Shown: piece after piece, positions 11,485 through 23,920 of the stretch
Layout of the letters: every line of letters starts with the position of its first letter
Position numbering within the stretch: position 1 is the stretch's first letter
From: Phycomyces nitens
Taxonomy: Eukaryota > Mucoromycota > Mucoromycetes > Mucorales > Phycomycetaceae
Assembly (NCBI GenBank): GCA_022702545.1
Contig: JAHRBC010000002.1
Span: forward strand, 6,014,001-6,078,000
DNA: 64,000 nt
Direction of reading: 5' to 3'
The notes under the pieces: model-generated
Database searches by the model: none
What the model was told of the DNA's origin: nothing
What the model saw: only the letters and a program-made list of their open reading frames with translations
Made by a program: the position numbers and the translations under genes

Positions 11485-12475
11485 ACAATAACGCATTTCT
11501 GAATGCTTGTCAAGCAACAGATTGGTATAATCACAAAAAGAAACGTCTGCAACCCATCATGGACATGTATTATTTACAGTCTATTACATTGACCAACGAT
11601 AACGACGTCAAATACAATGCACTCACACATAAGAAAAATCTACGTGATTTCAAAAATGACATAATGAAAGGGCAAAAAAAAAAGGTCCAGACGACACTTA
11701 TATCTCTTTACAGTGCCATTAGTATCGCACCACCTCATTTGCGACAATACATCATGAACTGTGCCTATATTGAACTGGCAAACGATATGGCCACGTTTTT
11801 AAAACCAATATTTGTCAACCCGCAAAAGCATGAGGTATGCTTGCATCCGGGTTTTGGCAGGACCGATCCTATTAAATGGATCTACTGGGAAAGCGCTGCT
11901 TGTGAACTGTATCGCGATGTTTGGTCAAAGAAGAACTTTGGATGCTCATCGAGAATCATTTCGATCCAAAAATGGGAAATCAAAGTGTACCTCAGTTCCT
12001 CCCAAAGACATGAAATACAAAAACGTATATTCCACAACAATAATCACTTCAATTCTGCGTTTATATGCACCTTTCAACCCAAAAGACGTACCAAGCGGCA
12101 TGTCCTTTTACCTGAACGACAGTTCCAAAGCAAAAGCTACCACGATCTTTGTCGAGGAATCGGCTTGGAAAGAAGTAGCTGAAATTGCCCAAGATAACAA
12201 TGCAGCATACACTTGCTCCCTATAACTTAAGCTACCAATTACACCAACTGCAAACTCGCTTTCACCAGTAATCAACAAGACAGTAGATGATTTGACGACT
12301 AGACCATATACCATCTATACTCTCGCAGAATGGGATAATTGCAATGACAATGCGGATTACCGTACTGCACCCAAGTTCTTTCAAACAATTGCAATCAATG
12401 TAATATGTTGGAACCCTCGTTTAGAAAAAAAAGCATTATATCCTCGTTGTGCAGCGAACTAAAGGTGGAGGGAAC
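11485..12475 (+). pseudogene. Decayed ORF of unknown family inside the transposon
   Basis: A coding-like stretch I cannot assign. One frame runs from about 11490 (NNAFLNACQATDWYNHKKKR) through 11559 to about 11935. The sense then moves to the +1 frame (PKDMKYKNVYSTTIITSILR, about 11990 on). After a TAA at 12223-12225 it continues in the same frame to 12474 (TLAEWDNCNDNADYRTAPKF). I infer one frameshift plus one stop in a single former gene of more than 300 codons. It does not look like a Tc1 transposase body, so it may be captured host sequence or a transposon accessory protein. Cys and Tyr/Trp-rich patches near the end hint at a structured (possibly OB-fold/zinc-ribbon) protein, but this is weak. 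Confidence 0.4.
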
Positions 12476-12954
12476 TGATGTACACCATATATTTTTTTTC
12501 AATCGACTTTAACTCAATTATCCAATGATACGGATACTGTTAAATTGATACAACGTAAACCAAGCTACTGACTATATGAATCAGCAATAGTGTAAGGCAC
12601 AAGTCAACACAAAGGACAGAGGTGTGCTTCATTTGCTTTTGGCATCTTGGTAATGTGAAGAGTATATTAGAACCGACTGTTGCCAGTTTGTTTGAGATGT
12701 ATAGATTGGTTTATTCTAGAGTCTTTACTGATCTAAGGTGTATTCTTAATATATATATATAAATATATTGGAGAATTTAGTTGACAAGGAAAAAAGACGG
12801 CTCAAAAATTAGTTCTAATATGTAAACTGTGATGCGTAAAGAAGTGATTTTTTTTGTATTGTTTCAAATGCATAAAGTGATTGACAGCCAAAATATATCA
12901 CAATTGATTAATGCGCAATATTGTGACTCCCTTTTGCTATGTCGCTTTACTGAT

Positions 12955-13030
12955 ATCATTCTCCAGAGCTCAACCCAATCGAGCAGTTTTGGGCAATAGT
13001 TGAGAACAAAAGTCAAGTGTAGTAATTTTG
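12955..13030 (+). pseudogene. DDE transposase C-terminal remnant
   Basis: Encodes PELNPIEQFWAIVENK, the conserved end of Tc1/mariner/pogo DDE domains around the third catalytic acid. The frame upstream is broken (a TGA a few codons earlier) and no first or second catalytic Asp region could be read, so the transposase is dead. Confidence 0.8.
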
Positions 13031-13239
13031 AGGACAAGGAAGACCTAGCTACCTTTCAATCATTTCCATACATTTTGTACAGCATTCTGTGAATGTTTTT
13101 TGAAAAAGTGTTTAAAAGAAGAGGATATTAAACTCGACACTCGAATAAAAAGTAAAGATACCGAACTTTGGGAAAGAAAAAAACCTGTCCTTTGAGATAA
13201 TAAAAAAAAAGCCGCCCTTTGGCGTCGGACCTTACTGTA

Positions 13240-13463
13240 TAATAAAACAGGTTTTTTTTTATATAAAAAAAAAGCAGGTGCTGAATATGCAAGCAAAAAT
13301 TAAATCAAAATAATATTTTCTCTAGTGCATATATTTTCGTGTAATTCTGCTTATTAACCTGAATTTCTCAAGAAACCAAGTGCTCTTACGTGTATCTCCT
13401 TTTTCATTATTGACAATTGTCCTTTGGCACAATTGTTCCGTGCATGTCTCCGATTCAAAGGAT
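13240..13463 (-). repeat. Right arm of large inverted repeat
   Basis: Reverse complement of 10937-11161. It begins TAATAAAACAGG on the plus strand and ends CAAAGGAT. High identity suggests the palindrome is fairly young, or kept similar by gene conversion. Confidence 0.9.
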
Positions 13464-13690
13464 AGCTATCAAATAACCTATATATTCAATTGTCCTCCCG
13501 CCCTTCTTCCTTGTTATAATTCACCACAAGCCCAATAGCTTAACCAACGATTACCTTTTGGTACGAAAATCAACACACATTTATCCAAACAAAAATATCA
13601 TCTCTAACAATACCACAGTTGGTTTTTTATTAAAGAAAGAAAAAAAGAAAGACAAATTAAAGCCGGCCCCTTGACGTTGAAACAACTGTA

Positions 13691-14764
13691 ATGTCCACTA
13701 CCGTTATTCTGGTAGGGTTTTGTCCAACCCAGATCATTACCTAATCCTCCCCTCCTTCCATATAGCACTGGTACCCTCAATCGCCCTTTTCGCAAAAGAT
13801 CGCATGGGCACTCAACTACAAGAATGTCGATTACAAGTCTGTCATGATCAGCATGACTGAACCACGCCCACTTCGCCGACCCCTCGATGGTGGTTATCGC
13901 AAGGCACCCATCCTTCAAATCAACAACCATATCTTTTGCGACACAAAAGTGATCATTAGTGAACTCGAAAAAAGGTAAAAAGCCAATAATAATACAAGAA
14001 ACATAATATAATGGTCATTCTAAACTGATCATAGGTATCCCACCCCCTCCTTTTTCCCCGCCACCCGATCTGGACAGCCTACCGAAGCACTCTGCAAGTC
14101 ACTCAGCCAATGGACAGACAACTCGCTCTTCCTCTCCATCGTCCCTCAGGTGTTTACAACAGCTCTTCCCGAGGATTTTGTAAAGGACCGTGGTGCCTTT
14201 ATGGGAGGCAAGGTGGACGTACCCAAGCTATCGGCCGCTGCCCCCTTTTTGAAGCTTGAATTGCAGGCTCAATTTGAAGTGGCTGAAAAGTTGCTTTTGG
14301 AAAACGGGCGAGGCAAAGAATGGTTCCTGGACACCGAGACCATTTCATTAGCCGACTTCCATTTTGCCACCGACACTGTTTTTGCTGGAGTTCTTTTGGG
14401 TGAAAAGTGGTTAAAGGAGAACTTCCCGGCTCTTTATGCCCACAGGGGCCGTGTTCTCCGGGAAGTAAAGCACACGAGATCCGAGAAGATGCCCAGTATT
14501 TCGGAAGAGGAGGCTCTTGAGTTTGCAAAGGAGAGCCTAGAGTTTGAGGGAGAAGTTAAATCAACCGGGACTCCTTTGAAGGCTGGCATGCTCGTGTCCG
14601 TGACCCCCTTGGACATTGGAAAGATTCCTGTGATTGGAACACTCGTTGAACTGACAAGCCAAAAAGTTGTCTTGAAGCATATTGACAAGGAAACATCTCT
14701 CCAAGTCTTTATTCATTTCCCTCTTATTGGCTTTGTCATTGTCCCTGCCCAAGCCAATCTCTAG
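13691..14764 (+). CDS. Glutathione S-transferase-like protein
   Basis: Two-domain GST-fold protein of 319 aa. Exons: 13691-13711 (7 codons), 13766-13974, 14035-14764. The N-terminal thioredoxin-like half starts MSTTVIL-HWYPQSPFSQK, with Ser13/Ser16 in the position of the GST catalytic Ser/Cys, then WALNYKNVDYKSV and APILQINNHIFCD before the cis-Pro-like segment. The C-terminal half has SQWTDNSLFL and a helical domain, plus a terminal extension (about 250-319) rich in beta strands (VSVTPLDIGKIPVIGTLVEL) beyond a standard GST. That extension suggests a fungal subfamily with an added C-terminal domain rather than a classical detoxifying GST. Substrate unknown. The tiny first exon was chosen because it supplies the expected first beta strand. 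A decayed partial copy lies about 1 kb downstream. Confidence 0.85.
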
Positions 14765-15689
14765 AGCATTGGTGGTGAGAAGACCTTGGTGATTGAGAAT
14801 ATACCAATAGTCTGGATAGTTGTAATAAATGACATATTAATGACCGATTGACTGACTGACTGACTGACGACTGTAAGGAATATATTTTAACAATAGTAAT
14901 TAATTCACCAGAATAAATGCTTTAACCACTAAAAAAAATAAAAACAAGTTGGCCAAAAGAGCCACCTTGACACCATAGTTGACCCTGGCATGATTTTATT
15001 CCCCAAATAGCCAATATTCGGTCTGCTATTTTGGTGTCTGTCCTCCTTTGCGAACACCATGCAACTTGGATTGCCAGCATCAAATGGTATCCAAGATAAA
15101 TAAGGTTCCTGGACTAGTCTTGGGAATCTAAATCGGATGGTCTGGCGGTAATGAAGGAGTATTACAAGAACAATGGAACGAATGAGAAGGGAGGGAGGGA
15201 GGGAGGTTCGACAAGAGGTAGTTTTATTATTATTATTAGTATTATTATTTTCGACAACCAACCTCACTAATGGCGCTGTTTGAGTATTGTGATATGTTTT
15301 TTTTTTTTTGACAGTTTTGTATCAATAAATACATTATAAACAAAGGCACAAAGTTTAATTTCCAATGTTGGTCACCCATCATGAGTATATTAAGCCTCTT
15401 TGATCACACATGTGTCCAATAAGACGCATCTTACTCATAAAAGTCTTTTTTTTCACAGTCTCAACTCTATTTGTCATTGAGAATAAAGAAAGTTGTACGC
15501 ACTTGACGCATAATGATATACCTCTTGGAAATGTAATGGCCACAATAGAAAGAGATTTCCGGGTATCAAGCCAGATAATTACAATCATGTTTAATGACAT
15601 TAATCTAGTGCTCTAGATGGCCAAATAAAATAAAATAAAAACAAACAAACCTGCACTCAAATAAACCAAGTTTTGTCAATAATTAAATA
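14765..15689. other. Intergenic between GST gene and its decayed copy
   Basis: Contains a short (TGAC)n at about 14847-14866, a (GGGA)n tract near 15190 and (ATT)n near 15225-15250. No gene seen. Confidence 0.5.
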
Positions 15690-15905
15690 TAGCCCATTGA
15701 CCCCCCCTCCCCTTCTCCCCCCCTCATTCTATCCCGTCCAATCTGGGCAGTCTATTGAAGCTCTCGAGGCATTTGGCCAATGGACTGACAACACGATCTT
15801 TTTTTTTTCTCGGTCATTTCTCAATTCCTGCATGGGAATTCCTAATGTTAGTGTGAGGAATCGTGCTGGCTGTGTAGTGGAACAAGATTGCACCCAGGTC
15901 TGAAA
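15690..15905 (+). pseudogene. Partial decayed copy of the GST-like gene
   Basis: Pyrimidine-rich DNA encodes FYPVQSGQSIEALEAFGQWTDN, which aligns with FPATRSGQPTEALCKSLSQWTDN at the start of exon 3 of the GST-like gene, including the CCCCTCC-rich codons before it. The match fades after WTDNTIFFF and no upstream thioredoxin half or downstream C-terminal half was found. Interpreted as a truncated tandem duplicate. Confidence 0.7.
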
Positions 15906-18900
15906 TTACTCCCCTTTATTTTAAGAAGAAAAAAAAGAAACCTTGAACTCTAGACTCGATTTCGGGAACTGGAGAAAAGAGTCTTTTGTTGTTGTTGTTG
16001 TTGTTCATTATGAGCTAGAGTGCAGAACATCCAGTCTGGCCCGAGGTCCCTTTTTTTTGTTATTCTGTTTTAGATGGATGATCAAAACTTATCATTACTA
16101 AATCAAATTGGTGTATAAATGATATGCTAATGTTCCTTGTACAACTTTTGTGGTCATTTATACACTTGGAATTGAATAGGAATGTTGAATATGGAATGCT
16201 TTCCTTTTTTTTCCCTTTCATTCTCCTTAATGTTCTCTGGATAGCCAAGAGTGTTTGTGACAAGTTGGGATTTGTGACATTAACCCTATAGAGAATTGCT
16301 GAATTAAATTGATTTATATATATATATTTAAATATTTAAATATATGTATATATGGTATCAATTGGCATTATTTGTCAGATGATGGACCAAGTGGTGTTGG
16401 GCAGACTGGCCATGAAAACAATGCTGGCTTGTATAGGAAAATAAAAATAAAAATAAAATTGTAGATTGGGAATCAATATTTATATATGATAATGATTTTC
16501 TTTATTGGACAAATGAAAAAGGGGAAGATATGTCTTTTGGTTATTTATTATTCATGGGGTGTGATAAAAGAATATTTACCAAGAATAGACGTGTGTGATT
16601 GTAAACATTCTTGACACACGGGATTTTCTGTGGTAATGTAAAAAAAAGAGAGATGTAACCATCCGGCTGTGTTCAAGTGTTGCATTTTTTATCTTAATTT
16701 TGAGGGCAGCTCGGATAGAGGAGAAAAGGAAAGACTGGCGAATTTCTTGGTTTCTTTCGTTCTTTCTGGAGCGTAGGATTGGCCATGACAATCAGCTCAT
16801 TTTCCAAGATCGATGTTATACATATTAGCATGCTAAGCACATCACGTACCGAATGAGCACCTGGTAATCTATGTGTTCAGTAGGCCTGTGTAGCCCACAA
16901 ACCTTTTTTGGTTTTTTGGTTTTAATCCATTTTACACAAGACACCAAGGTTTATGTCCAACTAGTTGCTAAATAGATCCAGTTTCCCATTTAATGTTTTA
17001 TTGTTTATGCCTTGTCTTTGGTCATCCTGAGGTAGTACATTTATATATATATATATTATATTGCTTAAAGTTTGGTTCTTGTCAAAAAAGGCCATTTTGA
17101 ACATATTATTTTACTATATTATATTTTTCAATCGAAATGCTTGACAAGAATCCACTAGTTGATTTGTCGACAAGTTATTAGATTTAAACTTTGTACACTA
17201 GATATATTTTGCACGTTTTTGCTCTTTAAAGAACCATGGGCCGTGAATAATAATGATGGCAATTGTTGCTATCTATATATTTATTTATTATCATTATGAA
17301 GAAAATAGCATGGATTTATTGTCATGGTCGGTCGCCAAGCCTTTTTTTTTTTTTTAATATATATAAATAATCATTACTACTGTGTTTCATACACCCATAT
17401 TTAAAATGCCTAATAAAAAAAAAACATCCAATTTAACAGGTATTTTTCTCTCCGTCTGCTATTCAAAAATATTGCAATCTTTATTGATGATCAATGTTCT
17501 CTTTGTGCTACATGGTGCATTGTTATATATACTTTCTTTTTTGTCAATCGCCTAAATATCCCAGAAATATTGGTGTAGTATGATCTTCAATTGGATTAGA
17601 ATGTGTAGGAACTCTCTTACACCAGCTCCGTTTTTATTTTATTTATTTTTTTGAACGATATGTCCGTATTTATTGTAAAATGGAAATAGATTACAAAAAG
17701 AACTTTTTTTTAAAAGTCTAAAAAAACTCCTCTAGTCGTTTATGTCCTTGCGTCATTTTGTAATAGAATCTAGATCGCTTTGGAGACTCTCTAGACAAAT
17801 AAATAAAAAACAAGGCTATACTTGCCTGCAATTCATTTTTGATAAAAATAAATTAATAGTGTCATTATGCCAGATTTAAAAATGTCGATAAAAAAATAAA
17901 ATAAAAAGGGTTTTAGGTCGACACAGTGTAACAAGCCGTAAAGGACCAAATGGGCAACCACCATAACCAAATATTTTTTTTTATACAGTGCTTCCAACAA
18001 GAAATGTCGCACACGGCCGAGGATGATGTCACAGGGCAATCAAAATCTATGTCGCTAACCAATCAAGTTTAAATTTTGGGTTTTTAGAAATGGCGGTCCT
18101 GAGCCCATGGAGCATGTCAAAAAAGAAAACGCATTTGTTGCCTAGGCGATTGCGACTCCAAGTGGGATAGTTGAGAAATACAGCATCTAATGAATCATTA
18201 TCGACTCGATTCTGATATAAAGAAAAATATATAATTCAAAAGAAAGACCTTTTTATAAAGGAAATGAATATGAAATGTGTGTATGTTTGCTATACTGTGC
18301 CAGATTGGTTTTGTAGTTTGTATCCGGTTTCCATACTTTGACATTGATCGCATATTTTAGCCCAATGATGTTGGTCCGTCTCCAACCTGTAGAATTTTTT
18401 TTTTCTCCTAACCACCCGTCCACTCGACATTAAGCAAAATATATATAAGAAAAAAACACTATAAAACAAGGTAATCATCATTAACTTTCAATCAATAAAT
18501 CTGGGGGTCATAAAGGACCTCCCTTTCAAGAAAATCATCTTTTCAACTGTGGCTTGGGAACCACAGCAGTAACAAAAAAAAAGTGACATGTGTATGTTTA
18601 TTTTTTTACTTGTTATTATTATTATTATTATTTTGGTATTTATTGGTCAGCACCAGTAAATAGTACTGAGCAGTTGGCTTTTTTTTTATGCCAAAGAGGG
18701 ATTTGCTGGAATGTTATGTAAGACAAGTAGAAAACGAGAGAGGAAAAAAGAGAAAAATCTAGTCTACAAATCGTTGGATGACGAGTTGCCTCGGCTGTAA
18801 TCACACTAGAGAGAAAAGGTTGGTCATCTACAACGTAGGCCCAGTGAGCACACTAGATTGTGTGCAAGGTAGACGCAACAACGAGAGCTTGTGTATCTCT

Positions 18901-21811
18901 AGAAATTGGTTGGTCAATGTATTTCAAAGTGGAAAGGAGAGTGTTAATCTGTGTTTGCGACTAGCGTGGACACAGCCCCCTTTTTTTTTCTTCCCTAATC
19001 TCTGGCTTTATATTATAACAAAGATCTGTAATTCATGCCACAAACCAACAAGCCGAGAATTCTTAATGGGTATAATATCTCTATTACCACTGGGAAAAAA
19101 AAAAGGGGGGGGGGGGGGGGAGGGAGAGAGAATATCTTTTTTGTATCTTGCAAAAAATGTACAAACAGCCAACCTATATTCATGTTGTAAAACCATCGGA
19201 TAGAAGCTTCTGCCTTGTGCACTTTGAAAATGAGGCACAATCTGTCGCACTTTTGAAACAATTACTGTACGACCTGCCATGTGTAATGGCAAGCCTGTTA
19301 CTTATGTAACGTATGATTCATATGAAAGAAAAAGTAAATACAAAAAAAAATCTCACTTTTTGTCATATCCATAATGCTCCAAGGGGGACTACAAACCATC
19401 TGGAGTGACACTTTTTTGCTGCTGTAAACCAGAACAATCAGCCCCAGAGGAACAATCAGCCTCATCAGGAGCAGTCGCCAAAAATAATAATAAAAAAATT
19501 GTTAATTATTCATGCTTTTTTCTTTTTTTAAATGATTTACGCTTACAAGTTCTTGATTACATTGGGAAAAGGGCCATGTATGGCTCACTTAATAATGACA
19601 TATTGGCCATCCAATTGAAATTGGATGAGCTTGTTGTAAAACGCAAAAATATAGAAGACTTGATAGACACCAATTAGTTGCTTTAAGAATAACTCCTTGC
19701 TTGAATCAAAGAACATGAATCAAGGACACTCCATGTTAATAACGCCCATTGTGGCTGGAATAATTAAAAGGATACAGAAAACACATCCCAGCATATTGGT
19801 GTTTAACCAGATTGTTCTTCTTTCCTCCCCTCCCCCCATTTCAACCATCTTTTTTTTAAATGCCGCGTTTAAAAGCGCTGGCCGCACCAATAAATACAAA
19901 GAAAAAAAATTGTGAGCACTGCGTTAATTGAAAACCTTGTTTTCGGCAGTCCAAACCATTTAGTACTCCGTCATATTCAAAATATGCGATTGGTTTTTGC
20001 GTTTATGGTTGTTAAATTTGAAATCTTTTATAGTATATATCTTGGCACACGGTTATTTAAATCCAATAAACAATACAAAAAAAATATATGTATATGTATT
20101 CTAGTATCTATCTAGGTTTTCGAATTTGACTCACCCCAATTCTCTACGACCCAGACAATAAATAATATGTAGAGGCATTATAATTGCATATGTGATTACA
20201 TGATTGATAATTATGGAAAAACAAGAGTTACGCAAAAGCCAGGCACTTGGAACGGTGCTGCTGGCCAAAATGACAAGGATGAAAGGATTATCAACTCTGG
20301 CCGAGAAATATAAGAGCCAATGGCCGACTATTCAATCCTATTCAATTCAATTCCATTCTATCCAATTCTATTCTATTCTTTCTATTCTATTTCATCATTT
20401 ATGTAATATATTATAATTCGGCACCAACTCTGGGAGCAAATTTAGCAGAAAGAGAACGGTTGGTATGTTCTTTAAAAGCCAAAAAAGAAAAAGAAAAACA
20501 AGGGATCCTACAAAGCTTGTAATGTTTATGCTCGGACCTCTGCCGGCTACAGATTAATAGATTGGTTCTCTATACACATACATAATAGAGCAATTGGATA
20601 CTCTCTTTATTATTTTAGAACCGCCAAGGGTACACTGGCTTCAAACTGTCTCATGCTACGGGTGCCGGTCATTGCTAACGTTCTCCGAGACAATGCCTCT
20701 TTTGTAACTGTTTCTCTGGCACCAATCTATTTTATTTTTATATTTATTTTTATATTTATTTATACCGACGTCTTGATAGTAACGGAATAAAGGTTTCCGT
20801 TCATGCTTGACCCACAAGGAGAGTAAATGGAATTGCATTTGGTTGGTTCTATGAAAAAAGTAATGTCAATTAATAATAATAATAATAATAATAATAAAAG
20901 AAAGAAAAAATTATGTAATTGATCCAGTTGAAGAAGAAGAAAAAAGTTTTTTTCTCCAGTAAAATAAAATAAAAACAACAACAACAACAACAACAACAAC
21001 AATAGTACCAACGTTCTCGACCTTTTATTGCCATCAGAGGCATTTTTGCTGTGATATTATGAGGTTTATTATTATTTTTGACAATCAATCAAAAAAATAA
21101 AAAAAAAGGCGTGAGAACAACGCAAATATAAACGCAGAAATAAATTCCGTGATCCAAAATAAAATAAATAAATAAATAAAAAACCTTCTTGTGACGGCGA
21201 CACAATATTAAATGTGCGAAAATCAGGTCTTTGTGCCTTCACTATTTTTAGGCAAGTGCAAGTCAATGGAAAATAATAATATAAATGTCGTGGACTTTTT
21301 TTTGGGTCATGGGCGGGACAAGAAATAATAAAGTGAGACAGATATATATATATATATATATATATCATTATTATTATTAATATACTACTATATAGTCTTT
21401 AAATAAAATAAAAATAAAAAAAAGGGCTGTGATCGCTTTTTAGCTAATCAATCTGTATATCTATAAATCCATAAAAGGATATTAAAAACTATATTTAAAA
21501 TGTATCCATGATACCAACCATCTCTCTTTTGACCCTTTAAATTTATTATTATTATTATTATTTTCCCAGAGGTCAGCCAAGTTGAGATCGTTTGGAATCC
21601 GTAGAGTGAAAGTGTGTTTCTTTTTTCTGAGTGGACTTATTGGCTGATACGGAATAATTAGTGGGAAGACTGGGTTTATTAAAGAGTTGCCTAGTGATTA
21701 TATAGGATGGTCCTGATATGGTAGTGTCATCAGGCTTTAGTCTTGACCTTCCCTCTCTCTCTCCCCCTCTCCCCCCGTCACAGTATATACTATTATTTTT
21801 TGTTGCAAATG

Positions 21812-21848
<37 letters not shown>

Positions 21849-22829
21849 CAAGTCTTGATGTTGAACAAGAAACCAAGATGGAGAGGTCAAGTGCTGTAAT
21901 ACAGCAAGACATGTGTTAAAAAGATTACTAGTGACCATATGAATACCAAAAATAATAATATTTAGGTGTTGAATACTTAAATTAACTATAAAACATGGTT
22001 GAGAAAATTAAAGATATATAAATATATATAATAGGCGGTATCCAAATACCACAAGTATCCGTAGGCTGGGTTCTCTGTTTTGAAAGTCTATCCAGATATA
22101 GAAAAAGCAGAATACCCAATGTCCTCTAAACAAACTAATATTTTATTACCCCTATTGTAAAATAGCACACCTTTTTTTGATTGTGGGGTCATTTAAGAAT
22201 TTTATGATTATTTTTTTTGGATGTTACAAGAATCATTAGCTTGCACAGATTGGATTGATTTGAACCATATTGTAAATAATTTTTATTATATATATATATA
22301 TATGGTTCTAAACAGATTATCGGATATTTTATTATTATTATTATTACTATTATTATTATTAATATTAATATTAAAAAAAACAATAATTTAAAATAATTTC
22401 CAGGTTGATACAAATCACAAAGAATTCGGTTGGTATTTCATGTTTGTGAATTTGTGTGGCATGAGCATGGACTCTTTTTGCCTTGGTCACCAATCGAATG
22501 CACAAAGAAAGAGAGATGTTCAACGGATCCCATTCTTGAAATTCACACAAATTTCATCTTTACAATCTACAATAGAATAGACGAGATTGATATTGATATG
22601 AATGTGTAAAAAAAAAAAAAAAAAGATTGAGTGAGTGATTGTGAGAGAGAGACAAGTGTAAATTTATTAATTATTATTATAAATGTTGGATTTTCAAAAA
22701 TGATGAAAATGAAAATGAGTTTTTTTTTGTATACATTTTAAAAAAAGAAGACAACAAGGATGCTATGTACAGAGATTGGATATGTGTGTGTGTGTGATTG
22801 TGTGTGTGTTTGTATATAGGTAGGTTATG
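15906..22829. other. 6.9-kb gene-poor, AT-rich region
   Basis: No gene model could be supported. Contents: many poly-A/T runs, (TA)n tracts (16320-16350, 17042-17057, 21342-21365, 22290-22305), (AAT/ATT)n arrays (18617-18633, 20874-20895, 21546-21563, 21810-21846), a G12-13 run near 19110 and (CAA)n near 20976-21002. Short coding-like frames (19405-19677, 20210-20330) lack homology or splice support. Probably decayed repeats and regulatory or spacer DNA. Confidence 0.5.
21810..21846. repeat. (AAT)n microsatellite
   Basis: About 12 uninterrupted AAT units in the gene-poor region; the longest of several AAT/ATT arrays there. Confidence 0.85.
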
Positions 22830-23920
22830 TTATTCGATTTCAAGACATCGGACTCTTGCACAGAGCATGCTAGAATGGCTTGTGGTCATGGCTACTGCAG
22901 CAGCCGCAGGTGCAACAGCGGATGCGGCGGTAGAGTAACTGTAGAGTGACATGGTTGGAAGAGGGGTTGTGGTTGGAGTAGAGTGACGTGAAGATGAGGA
23001 CCAGCTCAAGATTGGTTTCCAGAGTGGATTGGAATTGGATGTTTGCAATGAATTTGTAGTGTAGATTGAAGTGCTATAGGGTGTCGTCAGTCTTGAGTGC
23101 GATATGGTTTCGGATGGAGGAGTGTTTGGTAAATGTCTTTTGGCAATTGGTTCTGGATAGTAGCAATTGGTTGAGATTGTCTGGTGCGATCGTTTTAAGG
23201 ACGGCAGGATTGGTAGCGAGTGCGATAATGGGAGTGTGTTTTGCAAGGGATACTGAAGGGGTTTGAGGTGGGCCAGGCGGGTTGGGACTTTTATGGGACG
23301 TCCGAGTTGTTGTGCTGGAGACATCCATTGTTGGCACTGACTTGCCCAGGAGAAGAATTGTAGACGAGGAACATGGATTCGATAGTTTAGAGCAGAGAGA
23401 AATTCGACTTCCATTATGTTGAGTTCATGGACTGGAATGTGAGATACATCTGCCCAGGTCTAAAAGGATGACAATAATGATAATGGTTAATATATACGTA
23501 CGACTTGTTATTAATTATTGCTGTTGCGTGTATGCAACAGCATCAACAACGATTGCTTACCTTGTTTGTGAATGTGTTGTCATCGAGATACTTGTTGGCC
23601 AGCACGAGTGCGGTTGTAAACAATCTTACTTCTGATCCAATTGATCCCTGGACAGAGGGATATGTTTCTCGAAGGCGGTGGACATAATAGAGGGCAAGGA
23701 CGATGCAGGCACAAGATATCTGGGTTGCCTTGATGAGTTGCTGGCAGAATAGTTTGAATGTGCCCTGTCGTTTTTGGTAGAGTGGTTGTTTGAGTGATCC
23801 TCCTGCCCAGATATTTGGGACGGCAAAGGCGCAAAGGTCGGCTAATTGGCTGGTGTTCGTACAGGAAAGTAGTGACGCTGAAGACGATGGGTAGATTGAA
23901 TCGTTTGGACAAGGCGACAT
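22830..23920 (-). CDS. PHO80-like cyclin (Pcl / cyclin Y family)
   Basis: Cyclin partner for a Pho85-type CDK, which in yeasts acts in nutrient signalling, morphogenesis or cell-cycle entry. Two exons on the minus strand, 23920-23561 and 23459-22830, giving 329 aa. The cyclin box (about residues 45-165) has TQISCACIVLALYYVHRLR, then RLFTTALVLANKYLDDNTFTNK, spliced in phase 0 to TWADVSHIPVHELNIMEVEF and the cyclin-fold end FLSALNYRIHV. The junction NK|TW matches the family. The C-terminal half is Ser/Thr/Pro-rich and low complexity. The start ATG (MSPCPNDS) was preferred to an upstream in-frame codon because the longer version begins with a Tyr/Ile run translated from a (TA)n tract. The specific yeast orthologue (Pcl, Clg1) is not determined. 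Confidence 0.88.

Larger units (their letters stand above)
10937..13463. mobile_element. Palindrome-embedded, decayed DNA transposon
   Basis: Outer arms 10937-11161 and 13240-13463 are inverted repeats of about 225 bp, near-identical apart from poly-A/T length. At the centre lies a 2074-bp element (11164-13237) whose ends, CAGTAAGGTCCGA and its complement, are flanked by TA on both sides (11162-11163 and 13238-13239). Its own inverted-repeat similarity extends about 75-90 bp inward (GTCAAAGGGCGGC and a CTGTC motif). Inside, a Tc1/mariner/pogo-type DDE C-terminus remnant (SPELNPIEQFWAIVENK, about 12960-13014) shows the class. TA duplication and the CAG...CTG ends agree. Alternatively the whole 2.5 kb is one element with long terminal inverted repeats. 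Confidence 0.8.

Noticed and set aside
13604..13930. Minus-strand 108-aa frame
   Set aside because: Antisense shadow of exon 2 of the GST-like gene.
19405..19677. 90-aa frame with a plausible helical end
   Set aside because: Does not start at a convincing site, crosses an A/T run and has no homology. Mentioned only as possible decayed DNA.
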